Below, one piece after another: positions 41,501-52,867 of a stretch of DNA of 64,000 bases. The notes below the pieces were generated by a model. It saw only the letters and a program-made list of their open reading frames with translations, made no database searches and was not told the DNA's origin. The stretch is from Lepturacanthus savala (lineage: Eukaryota > Chordata > Actinopteri > Scombriformes > Trichiuridae). Each line of letters starts with the position of its first letter. The stretch's first letter is position 1. Where the stretch lies: contig CM060477.1 of NCBI GenBank assembly GCA_030544235.1, positions 11,387,934 through 11,451,933 on the forward strand, in the 5' to 3' direction. A program made the translations under genes and the position numbers.

Positions 41501-43904
41501 AGCCACTGTGACCACATAGTTGCCAGTGGGGGTCTACAGCTCCTCCAGAGGGTTTATCAGCTACGTAGAGACTCCCTGAAGATTCAGAGGAACATTGTTC
41601 GCATCATAGGGAATTTGGCCATCAATGAGAGTGTTCACCAGGCCATAGTGCAGTCTGGTAGGTCTATAACTCATCAGATGATACTGCAGGTTATGTATAA
41701 TATTAATCAGATCTCCACCCTAAATCCTTAACCTAACCCAGGCTTACTCTGCAGTATTCATACACTTATATCTGTCATTTCTCTGCTTTTTTCTCCATTG
41801 TTTGAACTGAAAAACAACCAGATTATAAGAGATCAAATATGTTTCCCCTTTCCTCCTTTATGTTATATTTATATTCCTTTATACCTTCAGGCTGGGTGTC
41901 TGTCTTGGCTGAGGTGATGCAGTCTCCTCATGTGATGCAGGCGTCTCATGCAGCTCGTGCTCTAGCCAACCTAGACAGAGAAACAGTGAAAGAAAAATAC
42001 CAAGACGGCGTCTATATCCTCCACCCACAAACACGTGGCAAGTAGGAAAACAATTCTTATATTATTAAATCATTTTATAATGTATTTCTTTCACTTTTTA
42101 TTTTGCATTTAAACCAACCCCTTTGACAATTTGTCCATTGCCAGCCAGCCAATCAAAGCAGACGTGCTGTTCATACACGGAATTCTAGGAGCAGCCTTTA
42201 AGACATGGCGGCAGAAGGACAAAAATCTGTTGGAGGAAGAGAAGGACAAAGAAAGCAGGGATGATTACACAGAGTGCTGGCCAAAGGTAAGAAATACACC
42301 TTGAGTGTGTTCTATTATTTATAGTAAGGTACTGTGGAGCATTATGGATAAATATTAAGTGTCTTGACTCTTTTTTTTGCCTGCTCTGCTCCAAATTGAA
42401 CAGCTACAGATTGATCTTTCTAGAGGAGATTGAATGTTGACTGACGAGTTCTCAACATTCTTCTGTGTTGTGTCTTTTTATTCATAGTCATGGTTGGCTG
42501 CTGATTGTCCAAATCTGAGAGTACTGTCGGTGGAATATGACAGTCACCTCAGTGACTGGATGGCCAAATGTCCTGTTGAGACTCAAAGGTGAGGAGTCTA
42601 CAGTTTTTTGTTCAAACATGTGCAACCATCAATTGCCAAAATTAATATTGAAATAGTTTTTTTAAAAATATTAGTCCTTTTATTTGTTACTATACATCCC
42701 GCGGCTCTTTTAATTATTATTATACACTGTCACAATTCCAACAGTTGGGTATAATTAAGTGGAGATTGATTAATTCTGTTTCTTCAGGAAGTCCTTGGCC
42801 TACAGAAGTCGAGAGCTGCTAAAGAAGTTAAAGATGGCGGGAGTTGGAGAGAGGCCCGTGGTCTGGGTAGCACACAGTATGGGAGGTATATTCTGTCATA
42901 CCTTTATATCTATGTAATGTTTTTTGAAGATTAATTACTATTAACTACTATTTAGAGGGCAAAGGGTCTGAATACTTATGGCTATGTGATATTTTAGTTT
43001 TTCTTTTTTAATTAATCTGCAAAAATTTTAACAATTTTGTGAAATGATTTTAGCAAATGGCTGCAATTTAACAAAAAGTGAAAAGTTTAAGGGGGTCTGA
43101 ACCCACTGTATATGGAGTTTATACAGATGTTCTCATCTAATGTTTTTGAACAGTAGATGAAAAACAAGAGTCTAAAACCTTCCTGATTCCCTCCTGAAAA
43201 TGCTCCGTTTATCCTCATGTGCTGAATTTCTCCGTCAGGTTTGCTTGTGAAAAAAATGCTACTGGATGCCTCGGAGGACCCAGACATGCACGAGCTATTA
43301 AAGAACACCAAAGGCATTATGTTCTATAGTGTTCCTCATCATGGCACCTTTATGGCCGAATACTCGGTCAATGTCCGCTATCTCCTCTTCCCCTCTATAG
43401 AGGTCAGGGAACTTTGTAAAGGTCAGTGAATAAAATTAAATCTGATGTCCAAAAATGCTTCCATTGGGTCGGAACTGTTTGACTGTAGTTGTCCTTGTGT
43501 TTGAAGACTCACCAGCACTGCGCAACTTGAACGAGAACTTCCTGAACATGGCCAAAGAAAAGGAAATTAAGGTGCTAAGCTTCGCAGAGACACTGCCAAC
43601 GACAATTGGTCCCATGATCAAGATACTGGTGGTACCGACACAGTCAGCAAGTATGTAACACTAGTACGAAACTAAAGAAAATCGTGCCCATCCGCTGTGT
43701 GTGTTGCATGAATATGAAAGCGAGAACAAACTATTCCTTTATGTCTGTAATCTTGTTGTTGTTTCAGATCTCGGTATTGGGGATCTGATTGAGGTGGATG
43801 TAGATCATCTCAACATCTGCAAGCCAGAGAAGAAGGACTCATTCTTGTACAAGCGCAGTCTTCAGTTCATCCAGGAAGCTCTGCAGAGCTACATCAGCCA
43901 CTGA
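38511..43904 (+). CDS. serac1: Serine active-site containing protein SERAC1
   Basis: SERAC1 acts at mitochondria-ER contacts in phosphatidylglycerol remodelling and cholesterol trafficking. Sixteen coding exons: 38511-38607, 38733-38769, 38852-38994, 39431-39520, 40127-40258, 40350-40471, 40780-40908, 41003-41116, 41495-41657, 41891-42041, 42145-42286, 42488-42588, 42788-42885, 43239-43421, 43507-43650 and 43768-43904. All junctions keep phase and give 660 residues (human about 654). The N-terminus has a short hydrophobic segment (AIVLGGCLFITYEVVAL), a probable membrane anchor. The middle is helical (NIVRIIGNLAINE, SHAARALANLDRETV). The C-terminal alpha/beta-hydrolase domain shows ADVLFIHGILGAAFKTW, the nucleophile elbow VVWVAHSMGG (Ser about 504; Ala in the first position of GxSxG) and VDHLNICKP (possible catalytic His about 629). 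The start exon is preceded by its acceptor at 38503, so at least one noncoding 5' exon is expected upstream. Confidence 0.95.
42955..43112 (+). mobile_element. Tc1/mariner-like end fragment in a serac1 intron
   Basis: AAAGGGTCTGAATACTTATG, TAATCTGCAAAAATTTTAACA, TTTTAGCAAATGGCTGCAAT and AAGGGGGTCTGAACCCACTG are diagnostic phrases of the terminal region of fish Tc1-like transposons. No transposase remains. It sits between serac1 exons 13 and 14. Confidence 0.75.
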
Positions 43905-46172
43905 CCCCGACTTATCAGCACACTGTAAAACCACCGTACTTGAAGCGGGGGAGTGCACGGTCACCCCTCCCTCAACCAAATGGAAACAGAACTGCCTGTA
44001 TTGCACATTTAAATGAATAACCACTAATGTGACGATAGTCTGACAAGAGTTAGATTTATTCTACAAATTGATATTTGTGATGAAAGAAACCTGGGTGCTG
44101 ATTTTTTTTTTTCTCCTACTGATCGGTCTCTGACTTGAAAGTCTGATGAATTTTAAAGATCACTCCATTTTTTTAAGGTCATCATTACCATGTTTACAAC
44201 TTTAACAGAAAGTATGTGCCAGATTTTATTTTTCTGACACCTTTTTCCCAATTTTATCTTAGAATATGATGCTCACACTGTACTTTGTATTATGCACTGA
44301 TGTATTTGCCACTCATGGTTTCAGATTTTATTTATTTATTGATTTATGTATTTTATTCTAACTACACTGATACTTTTGTGCCTAACGATATTCCTTCCTA
44401 AGCCTTACCTCAAATGGACCTATAACATAGTAGTTCAGGATGCATTATTTATTTGTGTAGAACTAATAGATTTTTCACTTCCATGTGTTTGCGGTCCAAA
44501 TTCTACTAGCAATGCTGACAGTAAAAAAGGGTAGGGTTAAAAGCTTTACTTCCTGCTTTACATTTAATTTTCTCCCAAAACAGCTTTCCATGTATATTAC
44601 CTGGATGTATTTGCAATATTTACAATACAATGCTGTGAAATTTGGTATTTTCCTGTTGATGTGACAAAACGAGTGTACAGGTATCTTATTTTGTCAGGTT
44701 TACAACATTGTACTCCGTTTTTATCATCAACAGTTTTAGGGTTAGGGTCAGATTTTTTTCAGAAACATGGCAATATCCTGGTTTAGAGTATATCAATAAT
44801 GTTGAAATATAAAATGACTTGTAGTATGATAGGCTTTATCCGATTTACCCACCCTACAATCACCTGCTGACAATGGCATGCAGGTGAATTCTATACTATT
44901 CACAACCTGAAAACATTCTGTGACAAGTAAACTTCTCCATTCAAAATCATAAGTAAAAGTATGTATTATCAGCTTTGTGTATACTTACACTTACTTACGT
45001 ACTTTAAGTATCAAAAGTAAAAGTACTGCGCTGAAATGTTCTCCCTCAGTCTTTTACTATAATAAATCTGTTTTGGGATTGATATTACTGCCTCATTAAT
45101 TTCAGTGTGGTTGAAAAGTAGCGGAAATGTGAGCTCACACAGTCAGGATGTAGAACCATCCTGTATATATTTATACCAGTCTGGTATAAATGTGTAGGCC
45201 TATGTTGCATTTTATTGCTGTTGACGTCACTTTAACAACTGATAATGTTGTTGGGTAGTTTAATCCATAAGATGTCCACTGCTTGTTTGTAGTATCACTG
45301 ATCTGTGAGAACCACATATCTCTAAAAGGTCTCATTTTAATGAGCTCAGAGAAAACAGACCTGGTTTTATTTTGGTGACAGCTAATATAAGATGTTTTAG
45401 ATGGTTAATTTAGTTCAAGAAGTTTTATTACCCTTAAACACTTAATCTTTCATCACAGTCAACATCAACACATTTGGGGTACATAGAAAGGGTTTAAGAA
45501 ATAGTAATCCTAAAAGGAACTACAGTCGTCAGGCAAGAAATACCTCTGAGATGTAGTGAAGTAGACGAATAAAGCTGCATCAAATGGTAAGAACCAAAGT
45601 ACCTAAAATCTGTATATATGTACTTCAGTAAATGCATTTAGCTACTCTCCACCGCTGCTCGTTGACTCATTTAAATACAGAATACACAGCATGCGCAGTG
45701 TTGTGGGTGTTTTGTCCCTCCGCACGAACCGTAGCCTTTCCATAGTGAGTATATGGCAACTACAGTTATAAGGTAACTTCGGTAAAAGGGTTTTAACATA
45801 TTAGCTTCCATGTAGGCAACGTTATGTAAAAAGTCGGTGTTCGTACCACTTGGTTGTTTTTATTAATTTTATAAGTATCACTGTAGTTTGAAGAATGAGC
45901 CCGGAGTCTTGTGGCGTTATTTGTCAACTAATGTTAGCGCTACAAGCTAATATTAAGCTAACGTTAGCAACTGTGCTATCGTGAACAAATGTCTCGTTTT
46001 CTGAACGTACCTCGAAACAAAACTCATCAACAAACTGCAAGTTAAGCGGGCATATTTGTTTTCTTTCTTTATACTTCCATCCATTCTGTTTTCAGTTTAG
46101 GTAAACTTGCCTTTTGTTATGTGACGCTCGTGTTTTTCAGGCTACAGTCTTATTTCTTCTTTGTTTTTTCAG
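43905..46172. other. serac1 3' UTR, repeat remnant and gtf2h5 promoter side
   Basis: Follows the serac1 stop. Contains AT-rich probable 3' UTR, a degraded hAT-like element (44925-45655), then CpG-bearing sequence at 45660-46010 that probably holds the gtf2h5 start site and noncoding exon 1. No coding exon seen. Confidence 0.5.
44925..45655 (+). mobile_element. Degraded hAT-like element
   Basis: Shares with the element at 38055 the phrases ATAAGTAAAAGTA, TATCAAAAGTAAAAGTACT, CCTCTGAGATGTAGTGAAGT and the end TACTCTCCACCGCTG. The 5' end is lost. Confidence 0.6.
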
Positions 46173-46946
46173 GCTTTGAACATTTAATGAGTTTATCTGC
46201 ACGTGCCAACATGGTGAACGTGCACAAAGGTGTCCTTGTTGAATGGTAAGAAATGCTATATCCTGTTCAAGTATGAAATAAAATATATTTTTTAATTGTT
46301 GCATATTTGATTTCGTAACGGCTTTTACAAAAATTTACATATAATTTGCTGGGTGAGGTGCTTATTGAGAATTTTTTTATCAAAATTGCAATAATGCACA
46401 TTTTTTACTCAAACTATTATATGATTTTCTTAAAAACAATGTGATTGTAAATCAAGTAAATGTATAATTCAATTTCTATGCATGAAATGGAGTAAGATGC
46501 AAAATCTTTGCTGTCTGAACATCAACTTGTAATTAAAGCATTTGGATGATCTATGAATCCTTGCTGAATTGGCCATGACACAATATGCAATAATTGTTCC
46601 AAATCACAGTTGAATTGACCATTTTATACAATTTTATTGGTTATTTCCTGTATGGAATGAGTGATTTTGAGGTGATGGATAAGAAATATGTATATCCTGG
46701 CATTTGAGATTGTATTGATTATTGATGAATCTGTTTTTAATTGCTTCCCTCTGCTCAATGACTAGCGATCCTGCCATGAAACAGTTCCTTCTCTACCTGG
46801 ATGAGAAGATGGCTCTGGGAAAGAAGTTCATCCTCAAGGACCTTGATGACACACATGTCTTCATCCTGGCGGAGGTGGTACAGATCCTGCAAGAAAGAGT
46901 TGGCGAGTTAATGGACCAGAATTCATTCCCCATCACGCAGAAATAA
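46173..46946 (+). CDS. gtf2h5: TFIIH subunit GTF2H5 (TTD-A / p8)
   Basis: GTF2H5 is the smallest subunit of general transcription and repair factor TFIIH; it stabilises the complex and stimulates XPB in nucleotide excision repair. Coding exons are 46211-46245 and 46766-46946, joined within a Cys codon (phase 2), giving 71 residues, the same length as the human protein. Visible conserved stretches: MVNVHKGVL, DPAMKQFLLYLDE, ALGKKFILKD, DDTHVFILAE, ERVGELMDQN and a final TQK. The ATG exon begins at an acceptor (AG at 46171-46172), so a noncoding first exon lies upstream; a plausible one ends at the donor after ACAGTTATAAG near 45772. An ATTAAA at 47249-47254 is a candidate poly(A) signal. It sits head-to-tail 2.3 kb behind serac1. 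Confidence 0.96.
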
Positions 46947-48582
46947 TACACAGAACTTTCTTCTGCAACTTCAGACTGTTTCTGATTTCATTACCTATTT
47001 AAACCAATATGGCCTGCATTGTTTTAACTGCAGACAGAAATGGATAAATTGAAGAACATTTAGCTCTTTGGACGTACATTGTATTTTTTCTTGTTTGCAA
47101 TGGTTTTATGTTTGTCTAATGTGTATTTCTTTCTTTTAAAAGTGTCATTTGTAAAGTAGGTTGGTACTTTTTGTTTGTTTCTTGGTCTTAAATCTACATT
47201 TCAGATTTGTGCTTGGTAAGCAGCCTACTGTGAGAATCAGGGAGCCAAATTAAAGTGTTGGACAAAGCTGTGTAGAGTTGCACAATGAGATCTTATTTTT
47301 CCATTAGGTTTTGGCAACGTTGTCTTCTTGTTCTGTGATAAACCTCAAATTAAGACAAACAATGCAGATTTGATGAGCATGAGAAATGTAATTGTATTAT
47401 GTGGGTAAAAGGTTATACCAACAAAGACGTGATTGGCCTAATTAATGGGTTTAAGCCACAAATTGTTCAGAGTAAGTGACCAGTGGTGGAATATGAGTGC
47501 AATTTGTACAAAATACTTGCAAATTTTTTGCTACATGATACTTCTCTTCATGTACATTGCAGAGGGGAATAATGAACTTTTTATTCCACTATAAATGACA
47601 GCTTCAGTTACTCTTCAAAATAAATTTGACAAAACCAATATGTTTATACTTTGACCCTGTGTTTCCAAAACCAATGATATTTTAGATGTCTTTGTAGTTT
47701 GCAGTTCCACCATAGAGATTTATTTTCCAAAGGTTTCAAATAACTTTGACGTCCAAAGAAAAGGATCTGAATACTTCTGCCACTGCTCTAGTTACCCTAT
47801 TAAAATAATAGCCTGTCATTTTTGACATAAGTTAGTTTTTGGCCTAAATCATCTGTTGATGCTGGTTACATCTGATAAAATTACCTTAATCTTTAGTTGA
47901 AAACATCATACTCTTTATGCCCTATATGGACAATGGCCATTTTGTTTTTACCTAAGTCAAAGTACTTTGCCCAGGTCAGGATAAACTTGGGCAATTTCAT
48001 TAGGATGGCTGCTTCAAGAAGCAAGAACCTATGGTGCAGAAGAAACTAAATATGATTCTTGAATCAATTTTTGCGCGATAAAGGCTTTAGGTGATATTTT
48101 TAGATGTTTTAGTCTAAATTTGACAAGTTATAGTTTTAATTAATGTAAAGTGTTGTGCATATAAAAAAACAAATATAAAGTAAGTTCCAGGATTTTCAGT
48201 CCATTGAACATGTTGAGTCTAATCACAAGTTGGATGTGATTAGACTGGATGTTAGAAATAAGTTACATTCAATAAAAACAGGCAAAGAAGGCCTAGGGAA
48301 GTGATGAAAACAATGACTGCCTCCTAATTAACATTATTTACCTGACATTCGTTTAATTAAACTTCAAGTGAAGTAAGTTTTGAGTTCCCACTATGAAATG
48401 AAAGGACATTTTAAGCCAGGTTTAAAGTTGTCTAAAGTCACAATAGAAGGTTCAATAACTGGTCTAAAACATATGGTCTATACTTTGATTAGTTAACTAC
48501 ATCATCTAACGCAATGTATAGTCGCGTGATTTCTTATGTAATAATTCGACTTCGAAGCAGTACTGTTAGATTGAAGACTTTC
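46947..48582. other. gtf2h5 3' UTR and spacer to U2
   Basis: Candidate ATTAAA at 47249-47254; an hAT-like terminal fragment at 47487-47788. Nothing else recognised. Confidence 0.5.
47487..47788 (-). mobile_element. hAT-like element, opposite orientation
   Basis: Begins CAGTGGTGGAATATGAG and ends AAAGGATCTGAATACTTCTGCCACTGC. The two ends are imperfect inverted repeats (CAGTGGTGGAA against TTCTGCCACTG). The internal TGATACTTCTCTTCATGTACATTGCAGAGG matches the same family read on the other strand. No clear 8-bp target duplication. Confidence 0.65.
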
Positions 48583-48599
48583 ATATTTACAAGTAGAGG

Positions 48600-48787
48600 G
48601 GGTGCACCGTTCCTGGAGATACTGCAATACCAGGTCGATGCGTGGAGTGGACGGAGCAAGCCCCTATTCCATCTCCCTGTTCCAAAAATCAATTTAATAT
48701 ATGGTCCCCGGATAGGGGACGTATCAGATATTAAACTGATAAGAACAGATACTACACTTGATCTTAGCCAAAAGGCCGAGAAGCGAT
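48600..48787 (-). ncRNA. U2 spliceosomal snRNA, copy 1
   Basis: On the minus strand, 188 nt match vertebrate U2 from the 5' end ATCGCTTCTCGGCC to the 3' end GGTGCACC. The branch-site recognition region (GTGTAGTATC), the stem-loop II region and the Sm site (ATTTTTGG) are intact. It differs from copy 2 (51977-52164) at three positions only, all in the 3' half; one is a C-to-T change in the stem-loop IV region (GTATCTCC instead of GTACCTCC). A conserved block about 45-62 bp upstream fits a snRNA proximal sequence element. A shared TACTTGTAAATAT block just downstream fits the position of the snRNA 3' box. Intact ends and shared flanks argue for a real gene rather than a retroposed U2 pseudogene; expression cannot be judged here. 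Confidence 0.93.
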
Positions 48788-48830
48788 ACCAGCAAAGCGG
48801 TGGAGTAGGGATGTCATCCGTTTTACTACC

Positions 48831-48849
48831 ACTCTCACTCATGGTTTGG
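48831..48849 (-). promoter_or_regulatory. Candidate proximal sequence element of U2 copy 1
   Basis: The block read on the minus strand as CCAAACCATGAGTGAGAG lies 44-62 bp upstream of the U2 5' end. The same sequence at the same distance lies before U2 copy 2, while the bases between block and transcript have diverged. Position and constraint fit a PSE; the assignment is inference. Confidence 0.5.
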
Positions 48850-49535
48850 ATTTGAACAATCTTTTTTTGATTTTTGTTTGTTTTTAGGAATTATAATAAA
48901 TGAAGACTAATAAAGGTATTTAATGACTACCGTGTATTGAAAAGTAAATAAAATCAAATAAAAGAGTATATTTCATTGAAAAATGTGACGACAGTGAAGA
49001 TTATGCATAATCACGTGGTGTGCAACTGACCAATAGGAGATCACTATCGAATATTATGGAAACATCCTGTTTTATTGCTTAAATAACAACGTATATTTAC
49101 TTATTCGGTGAAACTACGCGGCCAGAATTCAGTATATCTATTTATACTATCAGAATTTTGTTGTCTGCTGTTAAATTTATACTTTAATTTACCTTTCCGA
49201 GGCACGCTGTCACGAAGCTGAGCTCTGGCTCCATCTAATGGAGAATCAGATCTCTGCAAACAACCGCAACCTAAAACAGCTCCACAGCGATTTACTTTGC
49301 ATTAATTGGGTTCATTGTTAATGTATTAATACATGCTTTTCCTTTCCAAACAAAGCTACCAGGAGGACAACAAAAAAGACAGGCTATACCAATCCAGTCC
49401 TCTTTTCATGTCTGGTTCATGTGATAATAATTTGTATTATTTTTACCTGAACGAATTTTTCATTTAAAACAAATAATATATCCACTAGCTGTACCTTCTT
49501 TAAAATAAGTGTTGATTCGGTGTATTATTAACACA

Positions 49536-49677
<142 letters not shown>

Positions 49678-49924
49678 GGTCATGTATACAGATTACAGAT
49701 TGACTGTGTAAATAAAATAAATATCTGGAAAAAATATATTTCTTTGGAAGGATTAAAATAGCAACAAACAATATAAATATTAAAACATATATATTTAAAT
49801 GTTTAAACATGTTAAAATGTTATATTAGACCATCCTATATGAATAGAGTGGCCCGGATGTTGTGTCGTTGGACCGGAAGTTGCCGGTGTTGTTGCACCCG
49901 GTAACTTGACAGCTGGCAGTAACG

Positions 49925-51494
49925 ATGGACGATTATCAGGCAGAAGAGGAGGCAAGTTTCATATTCTAAACTATTACATCCTGCAAAACACTCGCACATT
50001 TCAATAAATGTATATCAGAAAAGTGTACGTGAGGGTGAATAATCCGTTTGTTAAACGGTAACTTAGGTGTGCTAACGTTAATGTAGGCCTGGCTCCTTGT
50101 GTGAACGCTTAACTTCGTTCATTCAAAACACACACTTCTGTATTTCACTCAACAGACTGCTTTCGTCGTCGAAGAAGTGAGCAAAATAATAAAAGAGGTA
50201 AGTAAGGAGGAAACAAACGAGTTTATGTTCAGCTAGCTAGCTAGCTAGCAACCGTTGCTACGGACACTAAATGGTTGCTAGGCACCGTCCAAACGTGACT
50301 CTTTCTATGACAAAAGCATGAAATAAAAATAAGTTTTAATGCCGTGTCTCTGTATTAATCTTTCGCGCATGAATTGTTTTATATGCTACATGTGTGTAGT
50401 AATTATGTTGGGATTTGATTTAAATGCATCTTAATAACTGTTAAAACTTAAAAAAAAAAATGTGTCACTGAACTCTAACTTCTATTTTATGAAGGCTTTG
50501 AGTAGCATAATATGTTACTGAATATAAAATGTATTTCTAATGGTCTATAACTGAAATTGTCTTGTAGTCAGTAGAAGCAGCAATAGGAGGAAATGCCTAC
50601 CAGCACAGCAGAGTGAATCAGTGGACCACCAGCGTAGTGGAGCAGTGCCTCAGTCAACTCAGCAAGCTGGGAAAGCCTTTCAAATACATTGGTATGTGTG
50701 CTTCTGCCCTAGAAATAAACTGCTGGTAGTTCATGTGATCTGAAACTGATATTACAAGACAAGTGTGTATTGTATTTTCCCACAGTGACCTGTGTCATCA
50801 TGCAGAAAAACGGAGCAGGGCTGCAAACAGCCAGCACATGCTTCTGGGACAACACTACTGATGGTAAAATGAAACACCCTGGCAGCTTTTAATGTTTAGG
50901 TTCTGTTTACCGTTCACAGTATCTGCACATAATTAGTCTCTAAAAAACTACTATTCTTCATTCATAAATACCTCATTAGTCATTAAAAATGGGTGATGAA
51001 TCATTAATAAAGTGCAGAGAGTACACTCTTTAGGTTTTATTCCATTTTACCCATTTGTTTATGTAAAAAAAAATAAAATCAGAATCACATTGTAACATGG
51101 TCTTGTGCTATTAAAGACAGGACATTGACTTCAATTAATGTTATTAAATGTGAAGAATGCAACTACATTTTTTTTTACTTTGAAATTAAGAAATTTAGTA
51201 CAATTGTGTGTATCAACTAGAAAAGGGATAATTTTTTGCATATCTGTATATCCTGCTTAATATTTTCATGAGAATTCTGCAAACTGATTTCATTGAAAGA
51301 GGAGGTACTTGGTTCAAGTAATTTTCTGCTCTGTCAGCAAGTATGAACGTGCTCAAGCAAAGTGCCGGTCAACCTTTTGAGTGGTCCGCTGTCACTGAAT
51401 TTATCGTTTATTGAACCCAACAGGAAGCTGTGCTGTGAGATGGGAGAACAAGTCCATGTACTGCATCGTCAGTGTTTTTGGATTGTCAATCTGA
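49925..51494 (+). CDS. dynlt1: Dynein light chain Tctex-type 1 (DYNLT1)
   Basis: DYNLT1 is a light chain of cytoplasmic dynein 1 that binds the intermediate chain and some cargoes. Five coding exons, 49925-49951, 50156-50197, 50568-50691, 50786-50863 and 51424-51494, encode 113 residues, the human length. Conserved stretches: MDDYQAEEE, AFVVEEVSKIIKE, AIGGNAYQHSRVNQWT, LGKPFKYIVTCVIMQKNG, ASTCFWDNTTDG and the C-terminus MYCIVSVFGLSI. Intron 1 begins with GC, not GT (GAGGAG then GCAAGT), and ends in AG; no GT donor keeps the frame there, so this is a GC-AG intron. An AATAAA lies about 100 bp after the stop. U2 genes on the opposite strand lie on both sides. A broken copy of the last exon follows at 52.46 kb. 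Confidence 0.96.
50231..50250 (+). repeat. (AGCT)n tetranucleotide repeat
   Basis: Nearly five units of the self-complementary AGCT in a dynlt1 intron, about 35 bp after exon 2. Confidence 0.85.
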
Positions 51495-51824
51495 ATCAAC
51501 TACTATACACATGTTTAAAACACGCTTTGCAATGTATGAGATTGTGTATTTTTGAGAATCTTTATTGCATTTGGCCATGTTGGCTATATTTGAATAAAAT
51601 GTTTTATATGTTAAGTGCAATTGATTAAAACAATAGTTTGCTGTATATTCTGTGCTTGCTTCTTAACTTCCACCACACCAGGACCCACAACAACCCCATC
51701 TAACTTTTAATGCCTGTCTTAAAACAACAAAAGCTACATTCACACTTAAGGAATTGATATATACAATATATACTGTATGTCAACGCCTTTACAAATTTGA
51801 CAATGCAGCCCAGTTAGAAGAAGG
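51454..51824 (+). repeat. Parental copy of the duplicated dynlt1 3' end
   Basis: From inside the last exon (CCATGTACTGCATCGTCAG) through the 3' UTR and beyond to CCCAGTTAGAAGAAG. It is repeated in direct orientation about 1 kb further on at 52463-52867. The two copies differ by scattered substitutions. The later copy has about 55 bp extra near 52650-52705 and lacks a block containing AATAAA. Confidence 0.85.
51593..51598 (+). terminator. dynlt1: Poly(A) signal of dynlt1
   Basis: AATAAA about 100 bp after the stop codon in the terminal exon. The duplicated exon remnant at 52463-52867 has lost this stretch, so it has no equivalent signal at that point. Confidence 0.65.
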
Positions 51825-51976
51825 GGGAGGTCTTTTAATTTTCTTGAGCAGCGTATATATATATATTACTATTTATATACTAACATGGTTGATAAACTGC
51901 ACCATGTAACACGTTACATGATCGAAAACAAAAGACGTACTTCACATTTAGCTGCTTTATATTTACAAGTAGAGGA

Positions 51977-52164
51977 GGGTGCACCGTTCCTGGAGGTACT
52001 GCAATACCAGGTCGATGCGTGGAGTGGACGGAGCAAGCCCCTATTCCATCTCTCTGTTTCAAAAATCAATTTAATATATGGTCCCCGGATAGGGGACGTA
52101 TCAGATATTAAACTGATAAGAACAGATACTACACTTGATCTTAGCCAAAAGGCCGAGAAGCGAT
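51977..52164 (-). ncRNA. U2 spliceosomal snRNA, copy 2
   Basis: Full-length 188-nt U2 on the minus strand, with the same 5' end and branch-site recognition region as copy 1. It keeps the canonical GTACCTCC in the 3' stem-loop region, but has ATTTTTGA at the Sm site where copy 1 has ATTTTTGG, and AACAGAGAG where copy 1 has AACAGGGAG. Only three of 188 positions differ from copy 1. The conserved upstream block is kept at the same spacing. It lies between dynlt1 and the dynlt1 exon remnant, opposite in orientation to both. Confidence 0.92.
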
Positions 52165-52207
52165 GCCACCAAAGCGGCGGAGTAGGGAGGTCTTTCGCTT
52201 CACTACC

Positions 52208-52226
52208 ACTCTCACTCATGGTTTGG
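52208..52226 (-). promoter_or_regulatory. Candidate proximal sequence element of U2 copy 2
   Basis: Same block as before copy 1 (minus strand CCAAACCATGAGTGAGAG), at the same distance (about 45-62 bp) from the U2 5' end. Bases between block and RNA start differ between the copies, so the block looks constrained. Confidence 0.5.
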
Positions 52227-52462
52227 ATTTTGCTGTTCTGTTTTTTTTTCTTTTTTGATTTTTGTTTATTTTTTTAGGAATTTAAACATAGTAAATGGAG
52301 TCTAATAAACGCATTTTATGAATTTTGTGTACTGAAAAGTAAATACAATCAAATAAAAGAATATATTTCATTAAAAAAAGTGACAATGAAAATTATGCAT
52401 GACCACGTGATGTGCTACTGTCCAATAGGAGATCAATCCCTAATATTATGGAAACATCGCGG

Positions 52463-52867
52463 CCATGTACTGCATCGTCAGTGTGTTTGGGTTGTCAATC
52501 TGAATCAACTACTATACACGTTTAAAACACGTTTTGCAATGTATGAGATTGTGTATTTTTGAGAATCTGTGTTGCATTTGTTGCACGTTATATATGTTAA
52601 GTGCAATTGATTAAAACAATAGTTTGCTGTATATTCTTTGCTTTATTTACAGGTGACATGACAAAGTGCTACATGTACAGCTTTTCATCTGATAAAGCAA
52701 CAGAGTGTAACTTCCACCATATCAGGACCCACAACAACCCCATCTAACCTTTAATGCTGGTCTTAAAACAACAAAAGCTACATTCACACTTAAGGAACTG
52801 ATATATACAATATATACTGTATGTCAACACCTTTACAAATTTGACAATGCAGCCCAGTTAGAAGAAG
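52463..52867 (+). pseudogene. dynlt1 terminal-exon remnant (tandem duplicate, broken)
   Basis: Direct repeat of 51454-51824. It starts in the middle of the last dynlt1 coding exon (codons MYCIVSVFGLSI and the stop are still readable) and continues through the 3' UTR. The upstream half of the exon, its acceptor and exons 1-4 are absent; instead the sequence joins the flank of U2 copy 2 through GCGGCCA. It cannot encode dynein light chain by itself. It could in theory act as an extra 3' exon or UTR, but no acceptor is preserved. Confidence 0.85.

Larger units (their letters stand above)
48583..49066. repeat. Left copy of a ~490-bp duplicated segment carrying U2
   Basis: This segment (U2, its promoter side, and about 220 bp more) is duplicated in the same orientation at 51959-52458. 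Shared non-RNA landmarks include ACTCTCACTCATGGTTTGG, AAGTAAATA-AATCAAATAAAAGA, TATATTTCATT and AATATTATGGAAACATC. Similarity stops at AAACATC on the right. The shared flanks show duplication of a genomic segment, not just RNA retroposition. Confidence 0.85.
51959..52458. repeat. Right copy of the ~490-bp duplicated segment carrying U2
   Basis: Direct repeat of 48583-49066 (offset about 3.38 kb). It includes U2 copy 2, the conserved upstream block and about 220 bp of further flank. It ends at AAACATC, directly followed by GCGGCCA and the dynlt1 exon remnant. Confidence 0.85.

Noticed and set aside
42033..42042. A GC donor (GCAAGT) at the end of serac1 exon 10
   Set aside because: It would leave one base, while the only usable acceptor needs two left over; the GT at 42042 keeps the frame.
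48514..48855. Protein frames on both strands over the U2 genes (also 51885-52277)
   Set aside because: The sequence is U2 snRNA; the similarity between the two predicted proteins only reflects the duplicated RNA gene.
52640..52720. TTATTTACAG acceptor-like site within the dynlt1 remnant as a new exon
   Set aside because: It would need a partner donor upstream and has no supporting frame; better explained as sequence lost from the parental copy or gained in the duplicate.
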